A DNA stretch of 64,000 nt from Halichondria panicea (lineage: Eukaryota > Porifera > Demospongiae > Suberitida > Halichondriidae). Below are positions 10,190-22,019 of this stretch, one piece after another. A program made the position numbers and the translations under genes. The DNA lies in the NCBI RefSeq assembly GCF_963675165.1, contig NC_087387.1, forward strand, positions 1,787,501 to 1,851,500, written 5' to 3'. Below the pieces are notes generated by a model. That model did not search any database. It saw only the letters and a program-made list of their open reading frames with translations, and was not told the DNA's origin. How positions within the stretch are numbered: the stretch's first letter is position 1; each line of letters opens with the position of its first letter.

Positions 10190-13100
10190 ATGTCCAGCAA
10201 ACTGACCATTGATAATCTCCATTTGATAATAACAGAGCTGCTATCAGCTAAAAACGAATGGCGGGAAATAGGAAGGGCACTAGGTCTTAAAGATTTCGAC
10301 ATAGAAGGAATAAACAGCACAAACCCGCAACGAGCACTTTCAGCAGTACTGTCTACTATTCTCAAAATGAAATCTCTCACCTGGGGAAAACTTATTGATG
10401 TCTTAAGAGAACCGTTAGTAGCACACGGTACTCTAGCAAACACTCTATCAAAAAAATATGGTGAGTTTTCTATGCCAGCTTGTGGCACTGTGCAATCATG
10501 TGTTACTGTATCATTCAACAGATCGTACTAGACAGGCTACAAGCTATATACACTATATTGTCTCCGCACATGCATGCACCTGCATACAGTTTCAAAACAA
10601 AAGAGAAGCAAGCGAAAGAGTCAAGAAATGCTAGGTAAGGCCAGACAAAGTAAATTACACTCAATTAAGCCCGCCCGCTTTGTTGACACCGCTTGCTTTT
10701 TTAAAAATTGAATGGCTGTATAAAAATCATCAAAACAACTGGCCGAAAATGAGCTTTCAAGACCGTTGAAACTTTTGCCTTACGATGCAAATTTTTTTAG
10801 CTTTGTGATGTATGCTGAATGCATATAGCAGTGGAGTAGGAACAGTTAAACGTTGGGAGGGGGGCCACTTTGCGCCGGAAAATTTGAGACCGTAGGCCAC
10901 ACCTCCTCATTATGACATCATAATTAGCTGCGGCCTAGCTACAAGCTTATTAGCTCTAGCAGAAAATAAGAAAACTCCGTTCTTTATTCATTTCTGCTTA
11001 CAAATTCTTTGTGTTGAGATCTACTTCATCCGTCTGTTGACGATGTACATAAAGTAACATGCAATAGTTCAGTCAGTATACTTATCATTATTTGGGGAAA
11101 ATTTGATGAGCTGTATTGCCTCCATAGCGAAATTAAGGAAATTAAAGGGTTAGTTAGAAAGGTTTTCTAACTCAGGAACTGAAGAGTGGCTATATACTCT
11201 TATTGTTGGGGGGGGGGGGGGAGCAGGCCCCCTTGCTCTTAAGTTGGGGGGGGCCACTGGCCCCCTGGCTTGCCCCCCCCTGTTCCTACTCCACTGTATA
11301 GAAACAGAAGTCTGCATGATGGCTATACTATATAAATGATCTTTAAGGACAAAAGCATAGATCTATCATTATGCCGGTTGCACATGCCATGCACCCTCAG
11401 CGAGGTATATATACCGTTAATATGGTATTTGTGTGTGCGTGTGCTGTGTGTAGACTGTTATACAGATGCTCTATATGATAAGCAAGTCACGTTTTCTTGG
11501 ATTGCATGATTTGCCAAAATAATGCTTCGTTCGAGTTATATATATAGCTATATTATATAATTATATAGGTTTGCTTATACTTGGAATATAGCCTTTTCAG
11601 AACAGTGGATATAGTAAAACTTGTCTATGGAGTGTTGCTATATTCTATACTTATAGTAGTTAGCTCCCAGAAGCAGCAGCATGCAGCCAGTAAACTTGGC
11701 AGGTCCACCCTTTTTAATTACATTGACAGGAAATGTAATGTCATAAAACAAACATAATGAAAGCACTTTGGGTGTATAGATGGGCGTGACCCGTCTACCC
11801 AAAAGAAGGGTGAGTGGACAGGCCACGCCCATCTACCGTGGGTGCTAATACCTCGGCGGAGGCACCAAAGCTATACGACATAAAGCTACTAGATACATAG
11901 CTATTAAATTTACTTTGCTCAAAGTTCAATACAGAATTAATGCATGGCTGCTGCAATGAAACAGCTAAGTGCAGCTTTGCAGCTCTTTCTTCACTTTTGC
12001 ATAGCGTTCTAGCGCTTTAAACGCAAGGCTAATTTAACTATAAGTTGAATGCGAACAGATGATTCTGAGCCAACTGTATAAGTATATAAAACTATAGCCA
12101 TAACTCTAGAAAAAGCTTAGATTGCAAGCAAGTCCACGAACATGACTCCACTGATGATGTACCAACAAACAAATACACTGGTATAAGTGCATGTACGTCA
12201 TACTGCATACTGAAATTCAACAAGCACCCAGGTGCTTATAATGCATTCAATGGAGTGTGATTGGAAGAGGAGCTTAATGAAACAGAAGTCTTATGGCTAG
12301 AGATCGATGATCTTCAAGAATAGAAGCATATAGATCTAGTGTTGTACTACGGTTGCACCAAAGATCAAAGGCTTCAGTTGTAGTTTATACTACTTATACA
12401 ACCTGTCTGACCACAGCCATGGTATATGGCTGTTATACCCTAGTGTATAACAGCCATATACCATGGCTTGTGGTCAAACTACATGTACAGCTAGAACTGA
12501 ATACAGTATCCCACCTTTGCAACAAAATTGACACACTGTTTCAATTAAAACAATGACACACTACTCAATTCAATCAATATTAGCAATATTAGAGCTATAT
12601 AGAGAGACTCCAATACAAAACAGACTACTAATGATTTTAGTCAACATAAAAAGAGCCAAGTTCGAGCGATGAATAGTTCCAAAAAGGAGGCAAATTTGGA
12701 AGAACTCCGTGAACCGAACGATACTGGTTTGTTTGTGTTGCTTTTTTTCAACTTTCAACATTGGTTGTCACAACCTGCTTATTACATTGCTGCATGGGAC
12801 CAGGAGCATGGGTCCAGACTGCCAAGTGTTTCTCAGACTAAAGAGACTGCACTGCACTGGGCCAGTACAGTAGGCTTGTGGAATGATATTTTGGGGTACA
12901 TTTGCACTCTTTGTAGACAAGTAGCACCAGTGTACTTTCTTGAAGTGCCTTCTATAAAGATGCAGAAACACAGCCTTCACAATTGCTTGCTTGAATCATA
13001 GACGCTTGCTTGAATCAGCCATCGCTTTTTAAAAAGATAGCAAATTCATTGCATAGCTATAGCAACAGTGACGTCAAACAGTAGTTACCGTATATGCTCG

Positions 13101-14886
13101 ATCAGAGGCCGCTCTTGTATAAAGGCCGCACTCAAATAGTAGCCTCCCTTGCTAGCAAAATGAAACATTTAGTAGCCGCTCTCAAATAGTAGCCTCAGTG
13201 AACTTTGACTCTAGCATTTCTGCACGTGGCAGCCAAAAAAAGTATTACTAGTAGCTACATGTACGTAGCTACAAGTAGCAGCTTGTTAGTGCTTCACAAA
13301 GACTTTCTCATGGCAGAGTTCAAGTTTATGCAGGTGAAAACAACTTTTGATGACAAACTAAATTATCTGGAACTAATAAACGCCGCTCTTGAACAGTGGC
13401 CTCTCTTGAATTGTAGCCTCCTCTTCCAGCAAAATGAAACATTTAGTAGCCGCGGCTCCTGATCAAGCATATACGGTATAAGCATATTCATTGAAGAAGC
13501 ATGACAGGAAGTAGCTAAACATAGTAGTACAGTTCTAAACATAGTACAAGCCAGTTAAACTATGGCCTCTCGTGGTATATTTGCTTTACACGCTCGAGTA
13601 ATCAGATAAACCAACTCGGCTGCGCCTCGTCAGATTACTCTCGCGTGTAAATCAAATATACCACTCAAGGCCATTGTTTAACTATAACTTATATGCATTT
13701 CCTGTCAAAAAAGGGGTCTGCAAAGTTCACAATGATGGCTGCTGCAGCTTCTTGGGAGTGCACAGAAAGTTAGTGCTCTAATGCAAATAAGGCTAACTCA
13801 TTAGTTGAATAGAAACTTTGTACAAACAGATGATGCTACGAACGATTCTGAGGAGACTTTAACAACCTTCACTGTAAGTAAAACTATAACTGGATAAAAT
13901 AGTTTGCAAATCCACAAATCAATATTGTGACTATAAATAGAAGCATAATATATAGAATAGTTAGTTTTCGTCACATTGCAACCAGCTGGAATACACACAC
14001 AGACAGACAGAGAGACACACACACAGTCAGCTTTACCATATTTATGCGGCTACGCCTCGAGGCATAAAAATAAGTGTTTGATTGAAGCAGTATACCATGG
14101 GTGCTATTATAATTATACATGCATGCACTATAATTATTATGTCTCTGTGCACAAGCAGTTTCAAAACCAAAGAGAAGCAAGCGAAAGGGTCCACAAAAGC
14201 CAGGTAAGAGATACGTTTGTTGAGAAACACAAATAATTATCCTCTTGTCGCACGTAGGACCCTCAAAGAAGCAAAAACTGGAAACACTAGGTATAACACT
14301 CTACATTATATAAATACATGTATTATACTATCCTATATTTACACTATACTAATTATTAATAATAGATGATTCAAGCTCTGAAGATGACTCCACTGATGAT
14401 GTACCAACAAACAAATACACTGGTAAGTGCATGTTATACTGTATATTCTAGGCCTACATGTATATGATCAACAAGCACCCCCGTGCTTTTATCTCGAGGC
14501 ATATTTGGATTAATGAAACAGAAGTCTGATGATGATCTTCAAGAATAAAAGCATACATAATTATATCAGTATTAGTGTTATATGCATTTCCTGTCAAAAA
14601 AGGGGTCTGCAAAGTTTACAACGGTGGCTAGCTGCTGCAGTTTCTGGGAGTGCACACAGTCTCTAATGCAAGGCTAACAAAAATAAATAAATAAATTTCT
14701 GAATAGAAACGTGCAAACAGATGATGCTACGAACGATTATTAAAAGACTACATGGGACAACCTTCACTGTATTAAAGTAAAACTCTAGCTATAACTCGTA
14801 CTTTGCAAATCCACAAATCAAAATCCAAAAGAACGTGGCTAGAAGCCTATAGAATAGTTGTTTTTGTCACATTGCAACCAGCTGGA

Positions 14887-14922
<36 letters not shown>

Positions 14923-17900
14923 ACAAACACAGAGTCAGTTTATTCATGCGGCTATACGCCTCGAGGCATAAACATGAGGGCTTGATTAAAGCAGTACCAT
15001 GGAGTGCTATTATACATGCACTATAATATATTATATATTGTGTATACATGCACTATATATTGTGTCTCTGTCCACATGCAGTTTCAAAACCAAAGAGAAG
15101 CAAGCGAAAGGGTCTACAAAAGCCAGGTGAGAGATACGTTTGTTGAAACAAAAAAATAATATATATAATTGTGTCTATCTTGTCGAAAACACTAGGTACA
15201 TATTATTATTATTCACTGTCACTGCAGTGTCAGGTGATGGTAATAAAAAAGAAATGTAGCTTGGCAAATTGTGACTGACAGCATGCAGGCATCACTAATA
15301 TGGTGCCCCTGAATATAAAATACTAACACTATATATAGCTATAGGAGTTCCCGATACATCTGTTACAGGGACATAGGTAGTGCTAGCCTCGATCCCAGGC
15401 CGATCCGTCTCCAATTTTCAACTTCGTTCTATTAAAAAAAATTGGCCTGGGACCGAGGCTAAGGTAGTGCATGAAAGGTACATGGATTGTCGGAGTCAAA
15501 GTGTCTTTCAAAGTGTTCTGTGAAGTGACGAGTTAGATATATTTTGATAGACGAAGTAGGTAGGTCTAGGTTAATAGTGGGTAGCGCATTCCAAAGCCTT
15601 AGAAATAGAAGTGACGGGTGGTATTGTAGTGAGATACATTGTGTACAAGCTTGTTGGAAGTTATCGAGCGAGTTATTCTGCTTGAAGCATTCTTGGTGGC
15701 AAACTTGATGTACTGGGTTATGTCGAAGTTGTCAGCTGGCTGTTATATATATGCAGTTCACGAAAAACGTCTAGTAATTTGAGCCAGTAACATTAAGGGT
15801 AGCAATTTGAGCATGGTAAGTCTATCTTTGTAGTTCATATCCCAGTTTTGTAGTATTATATTTGGTGGCCTTACGCTGGGTTTTTTCCAGTTATATATCT
15901 TGTAGCAGGTTCGGATGCCACACTTGAGAACAACAGTACGTGTGTGAAGTGAGATCTAACCAACGTTAGGTAGAGAAGTCTTTTGGTGGGGACAGGTGTA
16001 AACATTGAAACAGTATGTCTTATTAGGTTTAGAGAATATAGTATGCTTTGGAACAGATTGCATTGTATAGTGGTTGGTCCATGAGAGATTAGTTGTCAAA
16101 ACAATTCCTAGATCTCTTTGTTGGGTCACTGATTGAAGTTGGTGGCCATTAATAATGTAATTTGTGGTGTTTGTGCAGGGTTGGGCTAGTGAGATTCTGA
16201 ATGTTGCACATTTGTCGTGGTTAAGAGTGAGTTTCCATTGGTTACATCAGGATGATAAGCAAAGGTTGTTATGCCTCGGTGCGCATGCGCAAGCGAGGTA
16301 TACAGTAGTGTGTTTGTGTGTGTGTGTAGACTGTTACAGCTGCTCAAGGATCAATGAAGTGCAAGTAAGAGTTTCTATAGGCTTCTAGTCATGTTTTCTT
16401 GGATTGGTATTTGTGGATTTGTAAAATAATACTTCGTTCTCGAGTTATGCCTAGCAGCCTTTTCAGAAGAGTACGTAACAAAACTTGTTCACCGAGTGTT
16501 GCTACTCTACTTAGTAGTTAGGTCTGCACTTATTGGTATAGTTGCAAGAGAGCTCTGATCCAGCCACTAATTTTAGACTTGAACTTTTGGCATCAATCGT
16601 TTTTAACAATAATCATCGTCGAATATTACCCACTCTTTGAGTTTCCCTGTGATTCCTGGACTCTGGATTTCTGCCACATGCAGCAAAAAATGTTCATCAT
16701 GATATAATGTGTGTATAAAAAGCTTTATGTCATGTAGCTTTGGCACCTCCACCGAGGCATCAGCACCCGCGGTGCTTTCATTAAAACTAGTAAGGTGGGC
16801 ACTTATAGATATGACTTGAACCAGAACCAAAGGTCGCCAGTTATACCCATAAGCCAAAGCTTAAATAGTAGTTCCTTGTGGGGCACTGAATCAAACGCTT
16901 TTCTAAAATCAAGATATACAATGTCACAAGCAAACTTTTGGTCAGCGTTGTTGACTACGGCCGAGAGGAAGGAGAGCATTTGGGATAAACTGGATCTGTT
17001 CTTCAGAAAACCAAATTGTTGCTTGTGTATATTCGGACGAATAAAAGTAATAACTTTGTTATAGATAAGAGCTAGCTAGTCTCTAGGGACTTTTGAAAGA
17101 ATTGGTAGAAGAGATATTGGGTGCAGTAGTTAATTTCTATTTGCTAATATTCTCAGGGTGTCGCAGGTTCAATTCAGTCTGACAAGTGTTGGTCTGCTTC
17201 TTTTGCTCAATTCTTTGTAGGAGCCTAGTCTCATGTAGTCTCTGACGTTCTGCTCTGGGATTGTCTCCTTTAGGAAGCCAATGATTTGTGAGATTTCTTG
17301 AAAATGATTGTTAGTACGTTCCTGTCTTGATGTACCCTTTAGGCATTCTGGGATTCCGTAGACAACAATGTTGAATTTCCTGTCTCCATTACTATTATAT
17401 AGCCGATGCTGGCTTGTTTGCCTTCTGGTTGTTGACAATATTATTGATGCATAGCTAGCACGCGTTATTTTTTCATCTTGGGCAGTAGGCACCTCATGTC
17501 CATCTGTTTGAGTATGAGTTACAAGGATTTCTTTTTCTGTCATGGTTGTTTTGAGTTGAGTTCGTTCGTTTCTAAGCTCGGCCACTCCTTCTGTAGGCAC
17601 TTGATGATTGCAGTATTCATTTGTTGTGTGCATAGCATAATTATAAACAAAGGGGGCGGAACTGGCAGACAGTTGTAGGAAGCAAGACTTGCTTATACTG
17701 GCGCAATATCTGTGGTAGAACTGGGCACAATCACCTTCGCAATGGAGAGTATCTTCGGTATCTTTGATGGCACCATCACATAGGTTGCACTGTTGCTTTT
17801 TTTTAGGTTTCTTAGTGTTGCTGACTGGTTTAGCAGCACTGTTGGCCTGGGTTTGGGCTCTGGTATTGGTGCTCATCATTAGGAGCTTCTATAATCACCC

Positions 17901-19702
17901 TGCTATAATTATAGTTGTAGTTATAGTACCAGCATTCGACTGCCTATACTCTTTTAGTAGAAAAAACAAAACAAAAAGAAGTTTAGTCTCCTCAGTGCAG
18001 TAACAGTCTTTCTCATGCACTCACTCAATAATTTCGCTCAGATATGTTCTCTCTCAGCACAGTTAACTTCCCCTCCAAAATAAAATTTCCTTTAAAATTA
18101 ATTACCCAAATTAATTTTCCTCCTAAAAAATAAATAATAATAATAAATTTAAAATTTAACAGTTAGTGCACATCATATAATTATACTATCCCATTACATT
18201 ATACAGACTCAAGCTCTGAAGATGACTCCACTGATGATGTATCAACAAACGAAGACACTGGTATAAATGCATGCAGCATGTACTGTCTTGTAAGCCTTCT
18301 GTGACACTCACTATGTTTGCATGGGCAATACCGTATATACTCCACCCGAGATTATGCCCACCCAAAATTTATATAGCCAAAAACGATAGTTAATTTACTC
18401 GAATTTACGCCCACCGATTGAGCTCAAATTGGTGTAATTAATATAGTTATACGTATATACAATAAATGCAAAATAATGAAAGTCACAATATAATTATCAA
18501 AGGTAATGCATGGGTAAAGTATAACTAGGCCCAAAGAAAATTAACTCACTGTATACATGTTGTCATCGTCATCAAAAAAAGTTGCTCTTTGTCTCTCTAT
18601 ACAATAGGAGTAATTGGATAAGCAGATGTGCATAGCTATTTTTAGAGCCTATAATTATTACCGCTCTTATACACAACAAACGGCTTCTCTAACATGCTTG
18701 ACAAACTGCATAAACTGATCAATCTCACCGAAACTGATTGGTGTATTTTTGAAAAATTAGTCTTTCACTTAAAAGCGAGGGTGGGTATAATCTTGCTATA
18801 GAATATCCATATACATACTTATATAACTATAGACAATTCTGATGAGGAGCAGTCATCAAATGAAGATCAGACGGACACAGATTTCCTTGGTGGGTTTGAG
18901 TTTACGCAACATCTTTGCCTATAATTACGTACGTTTCATACATGCATTTTTACTAATATATACAGATAGTCCTCAACCATATTCAATGAAGAATCGACAA
19001 GCTCTGATCATCAACATTGTCAAGCACCCAACGAAAGAGAGACACGGCTCAGACAAAGACAAAGATGCACTGAAAGAAACGTTGAACATACTAGGATACA
19101 CTGTGCATGTCAAACCAGACCTAAAACGCGACGAGATAATTCCAAAAGTTGTCAAATATGCAAAAAAAGACAAACACTGCGACAGTTTTATCTGCTGCAT
19201 CTTGGCACACGGTAGTCAGGGTGTGGTATGTGGGTCCGATGGAAAGAAAGTCGAGATAAAAGAAATTTCAAAGGCACTTAACATGGTAAAACAGTTAAAA
19301 GGGAAGCCGAAAATCTTTTTCTTCCAAGCTTGTCAGGGAAGTGATGCTCCAAAAGCTGAACAAGCCGAAGCTGATGATGGGTCCAATGTACATGTAAGTG
19401 GTGAAGTAGAGATAGACGTAACCATTCCGAAACTGCCTCGAGATAGTGATTTCTTCTACGGCTGTGCATCGTCTTTTGAAACTATCTCCATGCGAGTGCC
19501 TAGCGAAGGATCACTGTACATACAGGCCCTTTGCCGAGTCTTGAAGGAAAAGTACAAAACAGAGGATCTTCTAACCATGGTCACCACGGTCCACTATTTA
19601 GTTGCTAAGGATGAACGATCAGTTAGAAAAGGTGGAAAAGATGTCTTCTACCAACAGCAACCACAGTTAGTGTCTACTTTAAGGAAGCTAGTGCACTTTT
19701 AG
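10190..19702 (+). CDS. Death-domain caspase A with duplicated linker exons
   Basis: A cysteine protease of the apoptotic caspase family. Nine exons join in phase 1 throughout: 10190-10460, 10590-10634, 14159-14203, 14258-14290, 14366-14422, 15082-15126, 18207-18260, 18833-18889, 18966-19702; total 1,344 nt, 447 residues. Residues 1-90 form a death domain (WREIGRALGLKDFDIEGI). Residues 91-202 are a linker in which basic VSKPKRSKRKG units occur three times and acidic SSSEDDSTDD units twice. Residues 203-447 form the p20/p10 protease: ERHGSD (P1-binding Arg), CCILAHG with the catalytic His at 19208-19210, QACQG with the catalytic Cys at 19331-19333, then DSDFFYG and QQPQLVSTL. QACQG is the caspase-8/10 form of the active-site motif. 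Long introns hold a LINE and several MITEs. Exon choice for the mini-exons needs transcripts. Confidence 0.85.
10829..11296. mobile_element. MITE with CAGTGGAGTAGGAACAG terminal inverted repeats
   Basis: A 468-bp element in the first large intron of caspase A. The ends CAGTGGAGTAGGAACAG and CTGTTCCTACTCCACTG are perfect inverted repeats, flanked by the direct repeat TATAG (10824-10828 and 11297-11301). The interior carries G- and C-runs and no ORF. Confidence 0.85.
12142..12180 (+). pseudogene. Decayed copy of the acidic linker exon of caspase A
   Basis: ATGACTCCACTGATGATGT and the following bases match the exon at 14366-14422, including its donor side, but the acceptor and 5' part are gone. 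It marks a third, older unit of the intron-plus-exon tandem repeat seen at 13.7-15.2 kb. Confidence 0.7.
12409..12475. repeat. 67-bp near-perfect hairpin
   Basis: Arms of about 30 bp (ACCACAGCCATGGTATATGG and its inverted partner) with a six-base centre CCTAGT and one mismatch. It lies inside an intron of caspase A. No target duplication is obvious. Confidence 0.8.
13086..13478. repeat. MITE of the TACCGTATA family
   Basis: Begins TACCGTATATGCTCGATCAG and ends with the inverted partner GCATATACGGTA. Internal copies of GTAGCC and CTCAAATAGTAGCCTC repeat within it. The terminus TACCGTATA recurs in the elements at 28.9, 29.2, 43.2 and 43.8 kb, whose interiors differ. Confidence 0.8.
13692..15195. 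repeat. Tandem duplication of an intron block with its linker exons
   Basis: Two units starting at 13,692 and about 14,580 share the ATGCATTTCCTGTCAAAAAA opening, a shared MITE-like piece ending near CGCCTCGAGGCATA, and a 45-nt VSKPKRSKRKG exon. The first unit keeps two further exons (14258-14290, 14366-14422); the second has lost them, leaving only a GAAAACACTAG stub near 15,180. This is how the caspase A linker gained exons. Confidence 0.8.
15384..15461. mobile_element. Miniature palindromic element, TAGCCTCG family
   Basis: A 78-bp fold-back unit with TAGCCTCGATCCCAGGCCG and GGCCTGGGACCGAGGCTA arms. It is flanked by an exact 9-bp direct repeat AGGTAGTGC (15375-15383 and 15462-15470). Confidence 0.88.
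16270..16780. mobile_element. Inverted copy of the ATGCCTCGGTG dispersed repeat, nested in the LINE
   Basis: Reverse-complement relative of 8801-9357, from ATGCCTCGGTGCGCATGCGC to CAGCACCCGCGGTGCTTTCA. It interrupts the LINE between its RT core and C-terminal part, which orders the two insertions in time. Confidence 0.8.
17169..17879 (-). pseudogene. LINE ORF1 fragment with a PHD-like zinc finger
   Basis: A 236-residue open frame. After a basic start (KKPKKKQQ) comes a Cys/His cluster CNLCDGAIKDTEDTLHCEG then CAQFYHRYC, the spacing of a PHD finger. A Thr/Glu-rich middle follows, then KFNIVVYGIPE and SRPTLVRLN, as in the nucleic-acid-binding ORF1 of CR1-type LINEs. It lies just upstream of the RT remains in the same direction. 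The frame is open, but the element as a whole is dead. Confidence 0.75.
18329..18800. repeat. MITE-like block with ATTATGCCCACCC / GGGTGGGTATAAT ends
   Basis: ACCGTATATACTCCACCCGAG at the left is partly mirrored by AGCGAGGGTGGGTATAATC at the right, in the intron before the penultimate caspase A exons. The left arm resembles 62,202-62,292 (ACCGAGATTACGCCCAC), so this is a dispersed family. Confidence 0.55.
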
Positions 19703-20138
19703 TACGTAGAACACAAATACTTAGCGACATCCAGGAAATGACTGGTCAATCATGTGGGTTGTTTATACCAATACATTTCTATACATACATGTATACAGTA
19801 GGTAGCTTTTTGTTATATACTCACGTTTCGTTAATTTCTATAAATTGTGCTGACAGGTTTGGATAAACGAGAAAAAGCGAGAAAAATATCATCACTGATT
19901 GGGTACAATAATTATTTTAAAACCTCATGCGCAAGCGAGGTAGTGTGTTTGTGACGGTGTGTGTGTGTGTGTGTCTGTCTGTCTGTGTAGACTGCTAACA
20001 GCTGCTTAAGGATCATTCTTGATGTGGCCTTTCCCTGCAGAGATAGAACAGTTTGAACAGGAGTCAAAATAATTATGTGAAATATTGCTATTAAAACACA
20101 AGCAAACCCACTGCCAATCCTATGTAAAGCCTACTTAA
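19703..20138. other. 3' flank of caspase A
   Basis: Non-coding. Contains a small piece of the ATGCCTCGGTG repeat (about 19,925-20,020, with a GT run). No clear poly(A) signal chosen. Confidence 0.4.
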
Positions 20139-20460
20139 TAGGCGTAGCCATTCCGAAACTACTTCGAGATAGCGATTTCTTCGATTTCTTCTACGGCTGT
20201 GCATCGTCCTATGAAGCTTCCATGCGAAACCCCGCCAAAGGTTCACTGTACATACAGCAACTTTGCCGAGTCTTGAAGAGAAAGTACAAAGAAGAAGATC
20301 TTCTAACCATGGTAACCAGGGCCCACTATCTAGTTGCTATGGAAGAGCGAAAATTATAGAGAGAAAAGGGAGAGGAAGAATAATTATATCTTCTACCAAC
20401 AACCACAGCTAGTGTCCACCTTAATTAAGGAAACTACGTATATAGTGCATGCACTTTTAG
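20139..20460 (+). pseudogene. Broken caspase p10 copy
   Basis: Reads IPKLLRDSDFF, FFYGCASSYEASMRNPAKG, SLYIQQLCRVLKRKYKEED and LLTMVTRAHYLV, then hits stops. After a frame change YQQPQLVSTL follows. It is closest to the p10 part of caspase A just upstream. There is no p20 part and hence no catalytic His or Cys. It is a relic of tandem duplication. Confidence 0.88.
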
Positions 20461-21276
20461 CACATACAGATGTAGATAATTATTATAATTATAACATGCA
20501 TGTACATTACAGCTTTTACTAACGGAAATATTTTTTGTTGTTCTCAACCAGAAAAATGCCATATTGTTTAGGACATAACTATACTCCGATTATTTGTATT
20601 TTTGTTAAGCTTACGTTTTGTTGATTTTACTGTATGTTTTGATAACTAAATAGCTGAAAACTCCCTCTTCCTGTTTTTTGAGGCCATGTATCAGTCGATT
20701 AAAGAAAGCCTGTATGAGGGCAGGATTTTACGGTTACATCTATAACATAACAACAAAGAAGAACGTATAATTATAGGGCACAACACATGCACTAAATTGT
20801 GTTACCTTTGTCTTCTCATCGAAGATCTGAGCAGCCAGGAAGATTTACCAGCTAATGTGATTAGATCATGTTTGCCATAAGTAGCTACAATGTACTGCAA
20901 TCTGTAAAGGAAGTGTTCTATCCAACTTAGAAAATCATGTACTTACATATAATTTATTAAGACAATCATGTAATTCACTTAGAAAACACTTAGACAATTA
21001 TGTAGCAAAGATTAGACACATCTGATTGGCTAGAGACTCATGGTTGCTATAATCTAAAATACTTAGACAAGGAAGTTTCCACATGATTTAGAAGCCCCCA
21101 GGGCTAGTAGAACCCTCACACAGAAACTTCCTAAACAGTGTCTAACTATTAGTAGATAAGAGTAAGCGCAGCTAGCGTGTTGAACTGATAGCTAGTAACA
21201 GCATTTGCCTAGGCCAGATACTACGTTAGTCGGGCGCAGTCGCTCTCGACCGTTGCACGGAAGGAGGTTGGGAATC

Positions 21277-21496
21277 AAGCCTATATCCAGTTTGTTCTGG
21301 CCTGTTACGCAATATTATTTCTAGCCAATAGCGATGAATAAAGTGAGTGTTGGCCATGCCTCTCAGTCAATCCAACGTGTGCAAAATTCACATGTGGTAA
21401 AGTTGAGCGGGTGTGATCAATCCACTTGAGATACTGGATATTGCAATCTGATTGGAGCTGGTGGAATTCCACCAACAGAACTGGATATAGGCTTGT
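21277..21496. repeat. Inverted-repeat element, AAGCCTATATCCAG arms
   Basis: AAGCCTATATCCAGTTTGTT at the left is mirrored by AACAGAACTGGATATAGGCTT at the right. It contains GCAATCTGATTGG, shared with the elements at 4.7-5.4 and 8.1-8.4 kb. Its outer boundaries are not certain. The stretch 20,461-21,276 shows nothing else I can name. Confidence 0.55.
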
Positions 21497-21639
21497 CTAG
21501 TTGGTAATAGTCAAAGCACATGTACCCAGATTGGTGGCATGCACAATACCAACTAGAGACTGTGAAGGCGATGTTCCTCGAGGTTAGCCCGCGGCTGGAC
21601 TACTCTGCCTTAACTATAATTATATTTAACTACATTAAA

Positions 21640-21885
21640 CTACGTAGTGCTGCAAGCTGCGCTGTGCTAATGCCTCTCGCTATTGTTTTGCTTTCGCTTA
21701 AAAACTATTAGAAGAGGGGAAGAGGTATAATTATAATATTATGTTATTATTGTTGATTGCAATTGTTGATAGAATTGAATTCCAGACAGTCATTATAGGA
21801 GAGGAGCTGAATGGCAGAAGCCTATCTGATGGCTTGATGAATAATCTTCAACGATACTGAAGCTACTGCATGTTATTTAAAACTC
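21640..21885. repeat. Duplicated 3' flank of the caspase loci (copy 1)
   Basis: GCAAGCTGCGCTGTGCTAAT through ACTGCATGTTATTTAA matches 48,945-49,155 base for base over long runs. Both copies follow a broken p10 relic, so the flank was copied together with the caspase. Confidence 0.8.
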
Positions 21886-22019
21886 ATACTTGTACATCTT
21901 TTGAGATATTACATAGGAATGAATAATTATTTGCTACAATGATCCGCCAAAATTAGTACCCTAAAAACGGAGAAAAATCTGAAAACGCTAAAATTACTAC
22001 CAGTCTATAATAGTAACAT

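Larger units (their letters stand above)
15470..17890 (-). mobile_element. Dead CR1/L2-like LINE with a PHD-finger ORF1
   Basis: Non-LTR retrotransposon remains, reading on the minus strand inside a caspase A intron. ORF1 lies at 17169-17879. Reverse-transcriptase remains lie at 16797-17066, with IHKQQFGFLKNRSS and the core motif YLDFRKAFDSVPHKELL. The C-terminal part lies at about 15500-16260 (DLGIVLTTNLSWTNHY). The palm YxDD region is deleted, several stops are present, and the element at 16270-16780 is inserted in the middle, so it cannot move by itself. Confidence 0.85.

Noticed and set aside
12409-12475. MicroRNA precursor
   Set aside because: The loop is very short and pairing nearly perfect, and no small-RNA evidence is available; a fold-back relic is as likely.
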